Origin: Gammaproteobacteria bacterium
GTDB taxonomy: Bacteria; Pseudomonadota; Gammaproteobacteria; SZUA-229
Assembly (NCBI GenBank): GCA_015488295.1
Contig: WFOC01000078.1
Span: 1 to 37,091, forward strand
DNA length: 37,091 nucleotides
Reading direction: 5' to 3'
Shown here one piece after another: positions 1-7,823 of this stretch. Under the pieces are notes generated by a model that was given only the letters and a program-made list of their open reading frames with translations, had not been told where the DNA came from and ran no database searches. Made by a program: the position numbers and the translations under genes. Within the stretch, counting starts at the first letter, position 1. Every line of letters starts with the position of its first letter.

Positions 1-25
1 AATTTAGCCTTTTTGTAAAGACAGG

Positions 26-838
26 TTAAAAACGATTTAACAGCGCCTGCATTTCTTCATGAGTAAAGCCGGCTTCGACTCGCGCCGCTGTTTCAAAAGG
101 CCCGAATTTCGCGCCCTGCATATATTTTTCGATCAGTTGCAAAAAGGTTTTATCTGCATCCAGCTTACGCTGTTCACATAAAAACCTGAACCAGTGAGTA
201 CCGATTTTGACATGACCAACCTCATCATCAAAGATTTTTTCCAGGCATTTTATCAGTACCACATCACCGGTCGGCTGTAATTTTTTTATCATGCCCGGTG
301 TTACATCCAGCCCCCTCGCCTCCAGCACGCGCGGCACCAGCGCCATTCTGACCAGCACATCAAAGTCGGTTTTTACCGCCATTTCCCACAGGCCGTTATG
401 CGCCGGGTAATCACCGTAAGATACACCGTGTGAGAGCAGGTAATCCGACAGCATGGTAAAGTGCAAAGCCTCTTCCGCCGCCACCTGACACCAGTCAGAA
501 TAATACTGTGCGGGCATCTTCTGAAAGCGATACACTGCATCCAGCGCCAGGTTAATGGCATTGAACTCGATATGTGTGATGGCGTGCACCAGGGTCAAAC
601 GGCCTTTCAAACTGGAGAAATTTCGTCTCGGCACATCTCTGGGGTCAACCAGCGCAGGTTTCACAGGCCGGCCGGCATCCGGCAACGGCTTTATATCGAC
701 AGTCGCATCAAGATTTAATTCCCCGGCCAACCAGCGTTTTTGCAACAACTTTGTTGCTGCAACTTTTTCTGCGGGATCATTAATCAGCAGGCAACTTAAT
801 GATTGTAAAAACAAGTTATCTTTGGCATTCATCGGCAT
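26..838 (-). CDS. DUF455 family ferritin-like protein
   Basis: Recognised as a DUF455 (ferritin-like, putative di-iron) protein of about 270 residues. The helical core carries metal-ligand-type motifs: HITHIEFNAINLALDA in the middle, EEALHFTMLSDYL about 35 residues later, and DDEVGHVKIGTHWF further on. Glu and His in E-x2-H-like spacing suggest a four-helix di-metal site. The biochemical role of the family is not established. I chose the ATG at 838 (MPMNAKDN); the ATG six bases downstream is equally possible, and the longer frame would need a TTG. No clear Shine-Dalgarno precedes either, and a strong terminator lies just upstream, so the promoter must be very close or the gene depends on read-through from the ComEA-like gene. 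Last gene of the minus-strand run in this window. Confidence 0.8.
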   Translation of the reverse strand: MPMNAKDNLFLQSLSCLLINDPAEKVAATKLLQKRWLAGELNLDATVDIKPLPDAGRPVKPALVDPRDVPRRNFSSLKGRLTLVHAITHIEFNAINLALDAVYRFQKMPAQYYSDWCQVAAEEALHFTMLSDYLLSHGVSYGDYPAHNGLWEMAVKTDFDVLVRMALVPRVLEARGLDVTPGMIKKLQPTGDVVLIKCLEKIFDDEVGHVKIGTHWFRFLCEQRKLDADKTFLQLIEKYMQGAKFGPFETAARVEAGFTHEEMQALLNRF

Positions 839-852
839 ACAGTTTAGCAATA

Positions 853-879
853 AAAAAGGCCTGAAAATCAGGCCTTTTT
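853..879 (-). terminator. Rho-independent terminator after the comEA-like gene
   Basis: A perfect hairpin: a 12-base arm (853-864, five A then GGCCTGA), a three-base AAA loop, and its complement (868-879) ending in five T on either strand. It starts about 20 bases past the stop of the ComEA-like gene, so it most likely ends that transcript. Because the arms are A/T-flanked symmetrically it could work in both directions. Confidence 0.85.
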
Positions 880-900
880 CTAACTATCGGGTAAAAGTGC

Positions 901-1173
901 TTACAGCGCAATTTTATCTTTATTTTTTGCCACTGTTTTTGCACCGATGCCATCGACATTTTCCAGATCCTGAACCGATTTGAATTTACCATTACTTTTC
1001 CGGTATTTCACAATCGCTTTCGCCTTGCTCTCACCTATGCCGGTCATAGCAGTGGCAATCTGTTCGGCGCTAGCGGTATTGATGTTTATTTTAGTCGCCA
1101 ATGTTTGTGCAGACATGGCAGCGGATGAGAACAGTAAGATGAGCGTTAAAAATAGTGTATGAAATAATTTCAT
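901..1173 (-). CDS. ComEA-like helix-hairpin-helix DNA-binding protein, exported
   Basis: A 90-residue protein with a signal peptide (residues 1-22, hydrophobic core LFLTLILLFSSAAMSA) followed by a ComEA-type double helix-hairpin-helix domain. Visible motifs are ININTASAEQIATAMTGIG and the second hairpin NVDGIGAKTVAKNKD. Such small periplasmic proteins bind incoming double-stranded DNA in natural transformation, but single-domain ComEA paralogues are widespread and competence is not proven here. The start at 1173 is fixed by a good Shine-Dalgarno (GGGAGG, 1180-1185) six bases upstream, which rules out the longer frame. It follows pyrF by 67 bases and ends at a strong terminator. Confidence 0.88.
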   Translation of the reverse strand: MKLFHTLFLTLILLFSSAAMSAQTLATKININTASAEQIATAMTGIGESKAKAIVKYRKSNGKFKSVQDLENVDGIGAKTVAKNKDKIAL

Positions 1174-1240
1174 GTGTATCCTCCCTGGATATATTTTTGA
1201 TTGGAAAAACGAGACTAAGCCAATCAGACGCAATAAAAAA

Positions 1241-1933
1241 TCAGCTTATGTCGCTAATAATTGTACGTAAAACCTTACATGGTTCAGCCGCCTGTGTAAT
1301 CGGGCGACCAATGACCAGATAGGAGGCACCATCCTTGATAGCCTTTTGCGGGGTGACAACACGTTGCTGGTCATCCTGCGCCGCATCCGCCAGTCGAATG
1401 CCCGGTGTTACCAGGCAGAAATCATCACCCATGCTTTTTCTTAACATCGATGCTTCCTGCGCAGAACATACCACGCCATCAAGGCCGGCGTTTTTGGTCA
1501 TCTGCGCCAGCCTGGCCACCATCTGTTGCGGTGTAGTATCCAGCCCCAGCGCGTCGAGCTCGGCCTGACCACTGCTGGTCAGCCAGGTGACAGCAATCAA
1601 TAAAGGTGAATCATCACCACTCAATTCCTGCCGAGCCGCTGCCATCATTTTTTCGCCACCGAGGGCATGCACGTTTAACATCCATACGCCGAGGTCTGCG
1701 GCAGCGACGCAGGCTTTGGCTACGGTATTTGGAATATCGTGATATTTCAGATCGAGGAATACATCAAAATTTCTATCGACCAGTTTTTTTACCAGTGAAG
1801 GGCCGCAGCGGGTGAACAGCTCTTTGCCGACTTTCAGACGGCATAGTGAGGGTTCTAACTGCTCGACCAGTTGCATGGTTTCGCGTTCTGACGGGAAATC
1901 CAGGGCGACGATGATAGGTGATGTCTGGCTCAT
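1241..1933 (-). CDS. pyrF: Orotidine 5'-phosphate decarboxylase
   Basis: Decarboxylates OMP to UMP, the last step of de novo pyrimidine synthesis, in the cytosol. The 230-residue length is typical of the bacterial class. It has the N-terminal strand IIVALDFPS (Asp12), LKVGKE (Lys34) and the signature [10 protein letters not shown] with the Asp61-Lys63-Asp66 catalytic array, plus the phosphate-binding end VTPGIR and YLVIGRPIT. The start at 1933 ([13 protein letters not shown]) agrees with homologues; the upstream extension runs into a repeat element. It lies downstream of lapB, as in Escherichia coli (lapB-pyrF), separated by 51 bases filled by a small palindrome. Confidence 0.96.
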   Translation of the reverse strand: MSQTSPIIVALDFPSERETMQLVEQLEPSLCRLKVGKELFTRCGPSLVKKLVDRNFDVFLDLKYHDIPNTVAKACVAAADLGVWMLNVHALGGEKMMAAARQELSGDDSPLLIAVTWLTSSGQAELDALGLDTTPQQMVARLAQMTKNAGLDGVVCSAQEASMLRKSMGDDFCLVTPGIRLADAAQDDQQRVVTPQKAIKDGASYLVIGRPITQAAEPCKVLRTIISDIS

Positions 1934-1956
1934 ATTTTTACAGGTTTGTTGGCTGC

Positions 1957-1984
1957 GTGGGCACAAACGCCGTGCCCACCCTAC
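1957..1984. repeat. Short GTAGGGTGGGCAC-type palindrome between lapB and pyrF
   Basis: On the plus strand GTGGGCAC (1957-1964), a 7-base loop, then GTGCCCAC (1972-1979) followed by CCTAC. Read on the minus strand it begins GTAGGGTGGGCAC right after the lapB stop codon. It belongs to the same family as the elements at 7733, 17217, 30666, 30802 and 35257. It lacks a T-run, so it is not a canonical terminator. Confidence 0.75.
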
Positions 1985-3157
1985 TTAGTGTTCGTGTTCT
2001 ATGACGCTGGGTTTTACCCTGCCCCAGTGATTACAGCTGGGGCATAACCAGTAATGCGTGTTACTGCTGAAGCCACATTTCTGGCAACGGTATTCAACAC
2101 TGTCTTTTTGCATCACGGAAATGGCTTTGTCGAGATCAGAAAAAATTTTATCTGCGCCAATTTCTTCTTCTTTATACGACACCAGTTTCTGGATGCCGGC
2201 CAGGCTGGGCTGATGTTTTATTTTATCAGACAGATAATCTATCGCGGCCTGTTTGCCCTGTGATTTTTCCAACACGGAAACAATCACGGTTTGCAGGAAC
2301 AGGTTCTCGTGGCGTTTTTGCAGGTCCAGCAAATACTCGTAGAGTTTGTTTTCCGAAGACAGGCTGGCGTAACATTCCAGCATGGAATCAATTACCAGAA
2401 TAATCGATTCGGCATCCTGCTTTTCTATCGACTCATACAGTTTGATGGCCTTTTTGTAATCACCGCTGGCCTTTGCCTGGTCGGCCAACAGAATTGTTGC
2501 ACGCACACAGGCAGCATCGTATTTCAGTGCCTTGTTGGCATTATTTTCCAGCTGCGTAATATCACCTTTGGTTTTGGCAATGTCGGCCAGCTCGCAATAG
2601 TAATGTGCGATCATCGGCCCGGTGACCGCAGGGTTATCTGCGAATAGATCAACTGCTATTTCAATCGCCTTATACCAGTCTTTTTCCTGCTGATAAATCA
2701 GGATCAGGTTGTGGCGTGCTTCTTTAGATTTTTTATCCTGAATCAAAACTTCCTTGAACAGGCCTTCAGCGCGATCAAACCAGCCGGCACCTAAATAATC
2801 GTAACCCAGCTCCAGCAGGATTTTGCTGCGGTACTGCTCGGGTAAAGATGGCCTTGCGATCAGACCCTGATGAATCTTGATGGCCTTGTCCATCTCGCCA
2901 TTTTTGCGGTAAATTTTTCCCAGCGCAAAATGGGTGTCGATGGTGTCCCAGTTGGACTCGACCAGTTTGACAAAAATATCCAGCGCCTTGCCCTGCTCGT
3001 CATTCAGCAGATAGTTAAGGCCTTTAAAATATTCGGAAGATAAAGTGGATTGCTGGCGTTTGTGCGTCTGTGTGGTGCGGAATAACAGCCATAAAAAACC
3101 GATGGCAATCGGAATCATCGCTAGCGACCAGACAGGCATTTGTGAGAAATCAAACAC
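1985..3157 (-). CDS. lapB: Lipopolysaccharide assembly protein B (TPR, rubredoxin-type metal site)
   Basis: An inner-membrane-anchored cytoplasmic protein that promotes LpxC degradation by FtsH and so balances LPS synthesis. Of 390 residues, 9-27 form one transmembrane helix, followed by a long tetratricopeptide array (for example GKALDIFVKLVESNWDTIDT and KAIKLYESIEKQD) and a C-terminal rubredoxin-like zinc ribbon with Cys358, Cys361, Cys372 and Cys375. Length and Cys spacing match E. coli LapB. The chosen start is a GTG at 3157; an ATG six codons later is the alternative and would trim only residues before the helix. Its usual upstream partner lapA is absent: only 133 bases separate it from ihfB. 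Confidence 0.93.
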   Translation of the reverse strand: MFDFSQMPVWSLAMIPIAIGFLWLLFRTTQTHKRQQSTLSSEYFKGLNYLLNDEQGKALDIFVKLVESNWDTIDTHFALGKIYRKNGEMDKAIKIHQGLIARPSLPEQYRSKILLELGYDYLGAGWFDRAEGLFKEVLIQDKKSKEARHNLILIYQQEKDWYKAIEIAVDLFADNPAVTGPMIAHYYCELADIAKTKGDITQLENNANKALKYDAACVRATILLADQAKASGDYKKAIKLYESIEKQDAESIILVIDSMLECYASLSSENKLYEYLLDLQKRHENLFLQTVIVSVLEKSQGKQAAIDYLSDKIKHQPSLAGIQKLVSYKEEEIGADKIFSDLDKAISVMQKDSVEYRCQKCGFSSNTHYWLCPSCNHWGRVKPSVIEHEH

Positions 3158-3290
3158 GGTGTTGTATCAGTTCCAGCCCGTTAGCACGGGAAAACGTTTG
3201 ATTGTTGTATAGAGTGTAAATGACATTATCGTAATACCTATGCCACTTTATATGTTTGTGTAACTAACTATACGTATAAATCGATTCGAA

Positions 3291-3629
3291 TTATAGATTA
3301 TTAGCTTCTTTTTCTTTGAGCATTGAAGCATTAACCCGTTCACGCAACTCTTTACCGGGTTTGAAATGCGGTACATACTTGCCTGGCAATGCGACGGAAC
3401 CACCTGTTTTCGGATTACGACCGGAACGTGGTGGACGGTAGTGTAGGGAGAAGCTGCCGAAGCCGCGAATCTCGATGCGCTCACCGCTGGACAGTGAGTT
3501 ACTCATCTGTTCCATAATACTTTTAACCGCCAGTTCTACATCCTTGTATGCAAGATGGCTTTGCTTTCGTGCAATACGTTCAATCAGTTCTGATTTCATC
3601 ATCGCATCTGCTTGCATTTCTTCAGCCAT
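3291..3629 (-). CDS. ihfB: Integration host factor beta subunit
   Basis: Forms the IHF heterodimer with IhfA, bending DNA sharply at specific sites for replication, recombination and transcription. The HU/IHF fold is complete: [21 protein letters not shown], the beta-saddle [16 protein letters not shown], and the DNA-intercalating arm [26 protein letters not shown] strong Shine-Dalgarno (AGGAAGG) sits upstream of the ATG at 3629, giving the N-terminus [17 protein letters not shown], about nine residues longer than the usual M-x-KSELIE start. The internal MM start at 3602/3599 lacks a ribosome site. It follows rpsA by about 105 bases, the conserved rpsA-ihfB arrangement. Confidence 0.95.
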   Translation of the reverse strand: MAEEMQADAMMKSELIERIARKQSHLAYKDVELAVKSIMEQMSNSLSSGERIEIRGFGSFSLHYRPPRSGRNPKTGGSVALPGKYVPHFKPGKELRERVNASMLKEKEANNL

Positions 3630-3734
3630 ATAATTTCCTTCCTCTGTTGTTAAATCAACATTCAACCGACAATTAAAAATTATTCAATACTGCTGCCACC
3701 TTCTGCTTTCACAAAAGATGGCAGCTGTTTGCAG

Positions 3735-5414
3735 TTAGTCTTTCGACTTCATTTGCTCTTTCATCAGATCACCTAAAGTTGGTGCTGCACCTGATGCTTC
3801 CTGACTATCAGAGAAGTCACGTAACGCTTCAGTTTCGTCATCGTAGTCTTTCGCTTTGATCGACAGTGCGATACCACGGTTCTTACGATCAACACCCATC
3901 AGCTTGGCTTCAACTTCTTCGCCGACTTTCAGTACGGTGCTGGCATCTTCAACGCGATCACGTGACAGTTCAGAAGCACGTAATGTGCCTTCAACGCCGT
4001 CACCCAGGTCGATGATTGCTGCTTTTGCATCAACAGAAATAACGGTACCTTTAACGATAGAACCTTTCTTGTGCTCTGCAATAAATGTAGAGATAGGATC
4101 CTGTTCCATCTGCTTGATACCCAGAGAGATACGCTCACGTTCTGCATCAATAGAAAGCACAACTGCTTCGATCTCGTCGCCTTTTTTGTAGTTACGAACG
4201 ATGTCTTCACCAGACTCATCCCATGAAATATCAGACATGTGGATCAGGCCATCGATCTCGCCGTTAAGGCCAACGAAGATACCGAAATCAGTAATAGACT
4301 TGATGGTACCAACAACCTTGTCGCCCTTGTTGTGTGATGCAAAGAACTCATCCCATGGATTTGCCTGACACTGTTTCATACCCAGTGAAATACGACGACG
4401 TTCTTCGTCGATGTCCAGGATCATGACTTCTCTTTCTTCGCCTAATGTAACAACAGACGCAGGGTTGACGTTTTTGTTTGTCCAGTCCATTTCAGAAACG
4501 TGAACCAAACCTTCAACGCCGTCTTCGATCTCAACAAAACAACCGTAATCGGTGATGTTGCTGACTTTACCGAACAGGCGTGAACCTTCAGGGTAACGAC
4601 GTGCAATTTCAGCCCATGGATCATCGCCCAGCTGTTTCAAACCAAGTGATACGCGAGTCTTCTCTTTATCGAACTTGAGAACCATGACTTCGATTTCCTG
4701 ACCCACTTCAACAATCTCTGAAGGATGGCGAACACGTTTCCACGCCATGTCAGTGATGTGCAGCAGACCATCGATGCCACCCAGATCCAGGAACGCGCCG
4801 TAATCGGTAAGGTTTTTGACCACACCCTTGATTGGCTTGCCTTCTTCGATGCTGTTGAGCAGCGCTTCGCGCTCTTCGCTGTATTCGTTTTCAACCACGG
4901 CACGACGAGAAACCACAACGTTGTTGCGCTTCTGATCAAGCTTGATAACTTTGAATTCGAGTTCTTTGTTTTCCAGGTAAGCGGTGTCGCGAACCGGACG
5001 TACATCTACCAGTGAACCTGGCAGGAAGGCACGAATGTCACCCAGTTCAACAGTAAAGCCACCTTTGACCTTGCCTGTGATGATACCGGTAATGATCTCT
5101 TCGGCTTCGAATGATTTTTCTAATGTAATCCATGCTTTCGCACGTTTTGCTTTTTCACGTGATAAACGTGTTTCACCAAATCCGTCTTCAACGGCTTCTA
5201 ATACCACTTCAACTTCATCGCCAACAGCAACTTCTAACTCGCCGGACAGGTTGGTGAACTGACTGACAGGAATAACGCCTTCTGATTTCAAACCGGCTGA
5301 AACAATAACGTAACCATCGGAAATATCGGTGACGGTGCCAATGATGACATTGCCCGCACTCATTTCGGTTTGACTCAGGCTTTCTTCAAATAATTCTGCA
5401 AAACTTTCTGACAT
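3735..5414 (-). CDS. rpsA: 30S ribosomal protein S1
   Basis: The largest 30S protein, which binds mRNA and helps unfold and place it on the ribosome. Its 559 residues match the six-domain S1 of gammaproteobacteria. Domains 1-2 are the degenerate ribosome-docking repeats (for example [20 protein letters not shown]). Domains 3-6 are canonical RNA-binding S1 repeats, each with a G-x-V-x-x-(I/L)-T-D-(Y/F)-G-(A/C/I)-F core, such as [20 protein letters not shown] and [21 protein letters not shown]. It lies between cmk and ihfB as in most gammaproteobacteria. No Shine-Dalgarno precedes the ATG, typical of rpsA, which is controlled by S1 itself through leader structure. Confidence 0.98.
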   Translation of the reverse strand: MSESFAELFEESLSQTEMSAGNVIIGTVTDISDGYVIVSAGLKSEGVIPVSQFTNLSGELEVAVGDEVEVVLEAVEDGFGETRLSREKAKRAKAWITLEKSFEAEEIITGIITGKVKGGFTVELGDIRAFLPGSLVDVRPVRDTAYLENKELEFKVIKLDQKRNNVVVSRRAVVENEYSEEREALLNSIEEGKPIKGVVKNLTDYGAFLDLGGIDGLLHITDMAWKRVRHPSEIVEVGQEIEVMVLKFDKEKTRVSLGLKQLGDDPWAEIARRYPEGSRLFGKVSNITDYGCFVEIEDGVEGLVHVSEMDWTNKNVNPASVVTLGEEREVMILDIDEERRRISLGMKQCQANPWDEFFASHNKGDKVVGTIKSITDFGIFVGLNGEIDGLIHMSDISWDESGEDIVRNYKKGDEIEAVVLSIDAERERISLGIKQMEQDPISTFIAEHKKGSIVKGTVISVDAKAAIIDLGDGVEGTLRASELSRDRVEDASTVLKVGEEVEAKLMGVDRKNRGIALSIKAKDYDDETEALRDFSDSQEASGAAPTLGDLMKEQMKSKD

Positions 5415-5556
5415 AATAATATAGGTTTGTGTTTATTTATCTTTGGATGTGTAGATAAATTGGGAACACGGTTAGTTAATAAAATGATCTACCTGGTGGC
5501 AGACCGCCTTTTTTCTCGCCATCAGAACCTGATGGCCTGTCTGTTTAAATAGCTAT
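5415..5556 (-). promoter_or_regulatory. Structured, SD-less rpsA leader (likely S1 autoregulation region)
   Basis: A 142-base gap between cmk and rpsA with two perfect hairpins in the RNA sense. One is CCATCAG/CTGATGG with a 3-base loop (5519-5535). The other is TTTATCT/AGATAAA with a 10-base loop (5436-5459), nearer the start codon. The last 20 bases before the ATG are A/T-rich with no Shine-Dalgarno. Known biology: E. coli S1 represses its own mRNA through such a folded, SD-less initiation region. That this leader works the same way is inference. Confidence 0.55.
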
Positions 5557-6249
5557 TCAAACAACTCGTTGACTCACCAGCTGCATGACTTTATTTGTCA
5601 CCTGCTCGATGTTAAGTGAACTGGTATCGATGATAATGGCATCCGAAGCGGGTTTCAGTGGTGCTGTCTTCCGGTTCATGTCGCGGTCATCACGTAGGCG
5701 CAACTCTTCAACAAGGGCGGAAAGGTTAGCATCAATTCCCTTTTCTTTCAACTGCTTATAGCGCCTTTGTGCCCTTTCTTGCGGCGTGGCCGTCAAATAA
5801 ATTTTGAGAACGGCCTGCGGGAACACCACGGTGCCCATGTCACGGCCATCAGCAACCAGCCCCGGTGCCACCAGAAACGCCCGCTGGCGCGCCAGCAGGG
5901 CTTCACGCACCTCGGGAATTGCCGCAATCTGCGAGGCTTTGGCACCGATCTGCTCATTGCGAATCTGCTGTGTAATGTCTTCGCCGTCGAGCAAAATAGC
6001 CAGTTCACCGTTATTTTCTTCGTAAGTCACGTTCAGATTTTTGGCGATCTCCGCCAGTTTTGCCGTATCCAGCGAATCGACCGGCTGATCAGGAAAATCT
6101 CTGCTCACCTGCAAAGCGGTAATGCGATACAGCGAACCACTGTCCAGAATATGCCAGCCGAGTTTTTTTGCTACGGCCAGACAGATAGTGCCTTTGCCAA
6201 CGCCGCTGGGGCCGTCGAGACAGATAACAGGAGGAGTTGTTTTAGTCAT
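5557..6249 (-). CDS. cmk: Cytidylate kinase
   Basis: Phosphorylates CMP and dCMP to the diphosphates using ATP, in pyrimidine salvage and CDP supply. The 230-residue length is standard. The P-loop is GPSGVGKGT at residues 14-22. The NMP-binding region (RNEQIGAKASQIAAIPEVR) and the core DGRDMGTVVFP are present, as is the lid-type RAQRRYKQLKEKG and the RDDRDMNRKTAPLKPASDA segment. It sits between aroA and rpsA, the conserved pseudomonad-type order. A 102-base inverted repeat lies immediately upstream in its leader. No clear Shine-Dalgarno is seen before the ATG. Confidence 0.97.
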   Translation of the reverse strand: MTKTTPPVICLDGPSGVGKGTICLAVAKKLGWHILDSGSLYRITALQVSRDFPDQPVDSLDTAKLAEIAKNLNVTYEENNGELAILLDGEDITQQIRNEQIGAKASQIAAIPEVREALLARQRAFLVAPGLVADGRDMGTVVFPQAVLKIYLTATPQERAQRRYKQLKEKGIDANLSALVEELRLRDDRDMNRKTAPLKPASDAIIIDTSSLNIEQVTNKVMQLVSQRVV

Positions 6250-6275
6250 AGATAATTTAAATTAATAAAATGTTC

Positions 6276-6377
6276 ACCACAGAGGCACAGAGCACACAGA
6301 GAAAACCTTTGTATTGTTTACTGCGCCGCAGGCGCAGCAAAAAAAATAAAACTCTGTGCCCTCTGTGCCTCTGTGGT
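6276..6377. repeat. Inverted ACCACAGAGGCACAGAG element between aroA and cmk
   Basis: Arms of 26 bases with two mismatches: 6276-6301 (begins ACCACAGAGGCACAGAG) and 6352-6377 (its complement, ending CTCTGTGGT). The 50-base centre holds a second hairpin, TGCGCC-GCA-GGCGCA (6322-6336). One-armed or diverged relatives occur at 26790 and in the pair upstream of gyrA. It occupies most of the gap between aroA and cmk. Confidence 0.85.
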
Positions 6378-6396
6378 AAAAAAAAGTTTTTTGTTT

Positions 6397-7722
6397 TTAT
6401 TCATCAAAAGCCTGAATGGAAAGCCCGCATGAACGCGCCAGTCCGGCAAAACCCGGGAACGAGGTATTCACGTTGTCGCAATCTTCGATATGAATCTCGC
6501 CAGCGGCGCGTAGCGATGCCATGGCAAACGCCATGGCGATGCGGTGGTCATCGTGGCTGTGTACCGTGCCGCCGTCAAAAGCGGCACCATCGACACGCCC
6601 CTGAATAACCATGCCGTCATCAGTAGCGCGGGCATCAACGCCCAGTGCCTGCAAACCATCGGCCATCACCTGAATGCGGTCGCTTTCTTTCACTCGTAAT
6701 TCTTCTGCGCCGGTGATGATGGTCTGGCCTTCAGCGCAGGCGGCGGCAACAAACAGCACGGGGAATTCATCAATCGCCAGCGGTACTAATTCTTCAGGTA
6801 CATGAATGCCTTTTAATTTTGCACTTCGGATTTGGATGTCGGCCACCGGTTCGCCACCGACTTCGATCTGGTTGGACAGCGTGATGTCCGCGCCCATCAG
6901 TTTCAAAATATCGATGATGCCGGTGCGCGTCGGGTTGATGCCCACGTGTTGCAAAACAATGTCTGAACCTTCAGCGATGCTTGCGCCCACCATGAAAAAA
7001 GCAGCGGATGAAATATCAGCCGGCACATCGATGTCGGTGGCGATCAGTTTTGCCGGGCCGGTGACACAGGCGGTATCGCCGTTGACTTCAACTTTGCAAC
7101 CAAAAGCCTTTAACATGCGCTCGGTGTGGTCACGGGTGATCGCCGGTTCGGTGACACAGGTTTTGCCCTGTGCATACATGCCCGCCAGCAAACAGCAGGA
7201 TTTCACCTGCGCGCTGGCCATCGGCATCTGGTAGCTAAAGCTGTTCAATGACTGGCCGCCGGTGATTTTCAGCGGCGGCTTGCCACCCTCGGCGGTTTCA
7301 ATTTTTGCGCCCATTTGTGACAGCGGATCGGTGACACGCTTCATCGGCCGTTTCGACAGCGAGACGTCGCCTCTCAGCTCGACATCAAACTGCTGCCCGG
7401 CGAGCAGGCCGGCAAGCAGGCGCATGGAAGTGCCGGCATTGCCCAGATCAAGCGCTTTTTCCGGTGCTTTCAGACCATTCATGCCAACCCCGTGAATGGT
7501 CACACGGCCCTCATCGGGGCCTTCGATTTGCACACCCATGGCCTGAAAGGCACGCAGCGTATTCAGACTGTCTTCGCCTTCAAGAAAACCGCTGATATGG
7601 CTGCTGCCTTCAGCCAGTGAACCGAACATGATCGAGCGGTGCGAAATTGATTTATCGCCGGGAACGCGGATTGCGCCTTTGAGTGCCGCCTTTTCAAGGC
7701 CGCCCTGTACTGTAAATTTCAT
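6397..7722 (-). CDS. aroA: 3-phosphoshikimate 1-carboxyvinyltransferase (EPSP synthase)
   Basis: Transfers enolpyruvyl from PEP to shikimate-3-phosphate, the sixth shikimate-pathway step. 441 residues. It carries the four motifs used to define class II EPSP synthases: GDKS (22-25), SAQVK (170-174), RDHTE (197-201) and NPTR (263-266). It keeps Gly97 in LGNAGTSMR, the PEP-site glycine that is Ala in the tolerant CP4 enzyme, so glyphosate tolerance cannot be assumed. The start at 7722 (MKFTVQGG) fits homologues; the longer frame runs into a palindromic repeat. In Pseudomonas this enzyme is fused to the C-terminus of TyrA; here the two are separate, with the repeat between them. Confidence 0.97.
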   Translation of the reverse strand: MKFTVQGGLEKAALKGAIRVPGDKSISHRSIMFGSLAEGSSHISGFLEGEDSLNTLRAFQAMGVQIEGPDEGRVTIHGVGMNGLKAPEKALDLGNAGTSMRLLAGLLAGQQFDVELRGDVSLSKRPMKRVTDPLSQMGAKIETAEGGKPPLKITGGQSLNSFSYQMPMASAQVKSCCLLAGMYAQGKTCVTEPAITRDHTERMLKAFGCKVEVNGDTACVTGPAKLIATDIDVPADISSAAFFMVGASIAEGSDIVLQHVGINPTRTGIIDILKLMGADITLSNQIEVGGEPVADIQIRSAKLKGIHVPEELVPLAIDEFPVLFVAAACAEGQTIITGAEELRVKESDRIQVMADGLQALGVDARATDDGMVIQGRVDGAAFDGGTVHSHDDHRIAMAFAMASLRAAGEIHIEDCDNVNTSFPGFAGLARSCGLSIQAFDE

Positions 7723-7732
7723 AGTTAAACCT

Positions 7733-7816
7733 GTAGGGTGGGCATTTCTTTCATGCCCACGCGGAATAGACAAACACCCTGTAAACGTGTGGGCACATAA
7801 ACCGTGCTCACCCTAC
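7733..7816. repeat. GTAGGGTGGGCA-type composite palindrome between tyrA and aroA
   Basis: The 84-base element is bounded by GTAGGGTG (7733-7740) and its inverse CACCCTAC (7809-7816). Inside are two complementary pairs: TGGGCAT with ATGCCCA near the left end, and GTGGGCAC with the slightly diverged GTGCTCAC near the right end. It therefore looks like two short palindromes placed tail to tail. It fills almost the whole gap between the tyrA stop and aroA start. Confidence 0.82.
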
Positions 7817-7823
7817 GTTTTTT

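Noticed and set aside
3177-3190. CCCGT-TAGC-ACGGG hairpin before lapB as a terminator
   Set aside because: On the minus strand the T-run precedes rather than follows the stem, so it cannot be a Rho-independent terminator for ihfB.
3248-3484. 78-codon minus-strand frame between ihfB and lapB
   Set aside because: It overlaps ihfB in another frame, has no helices like LapA, no ribosome site and no family signal.
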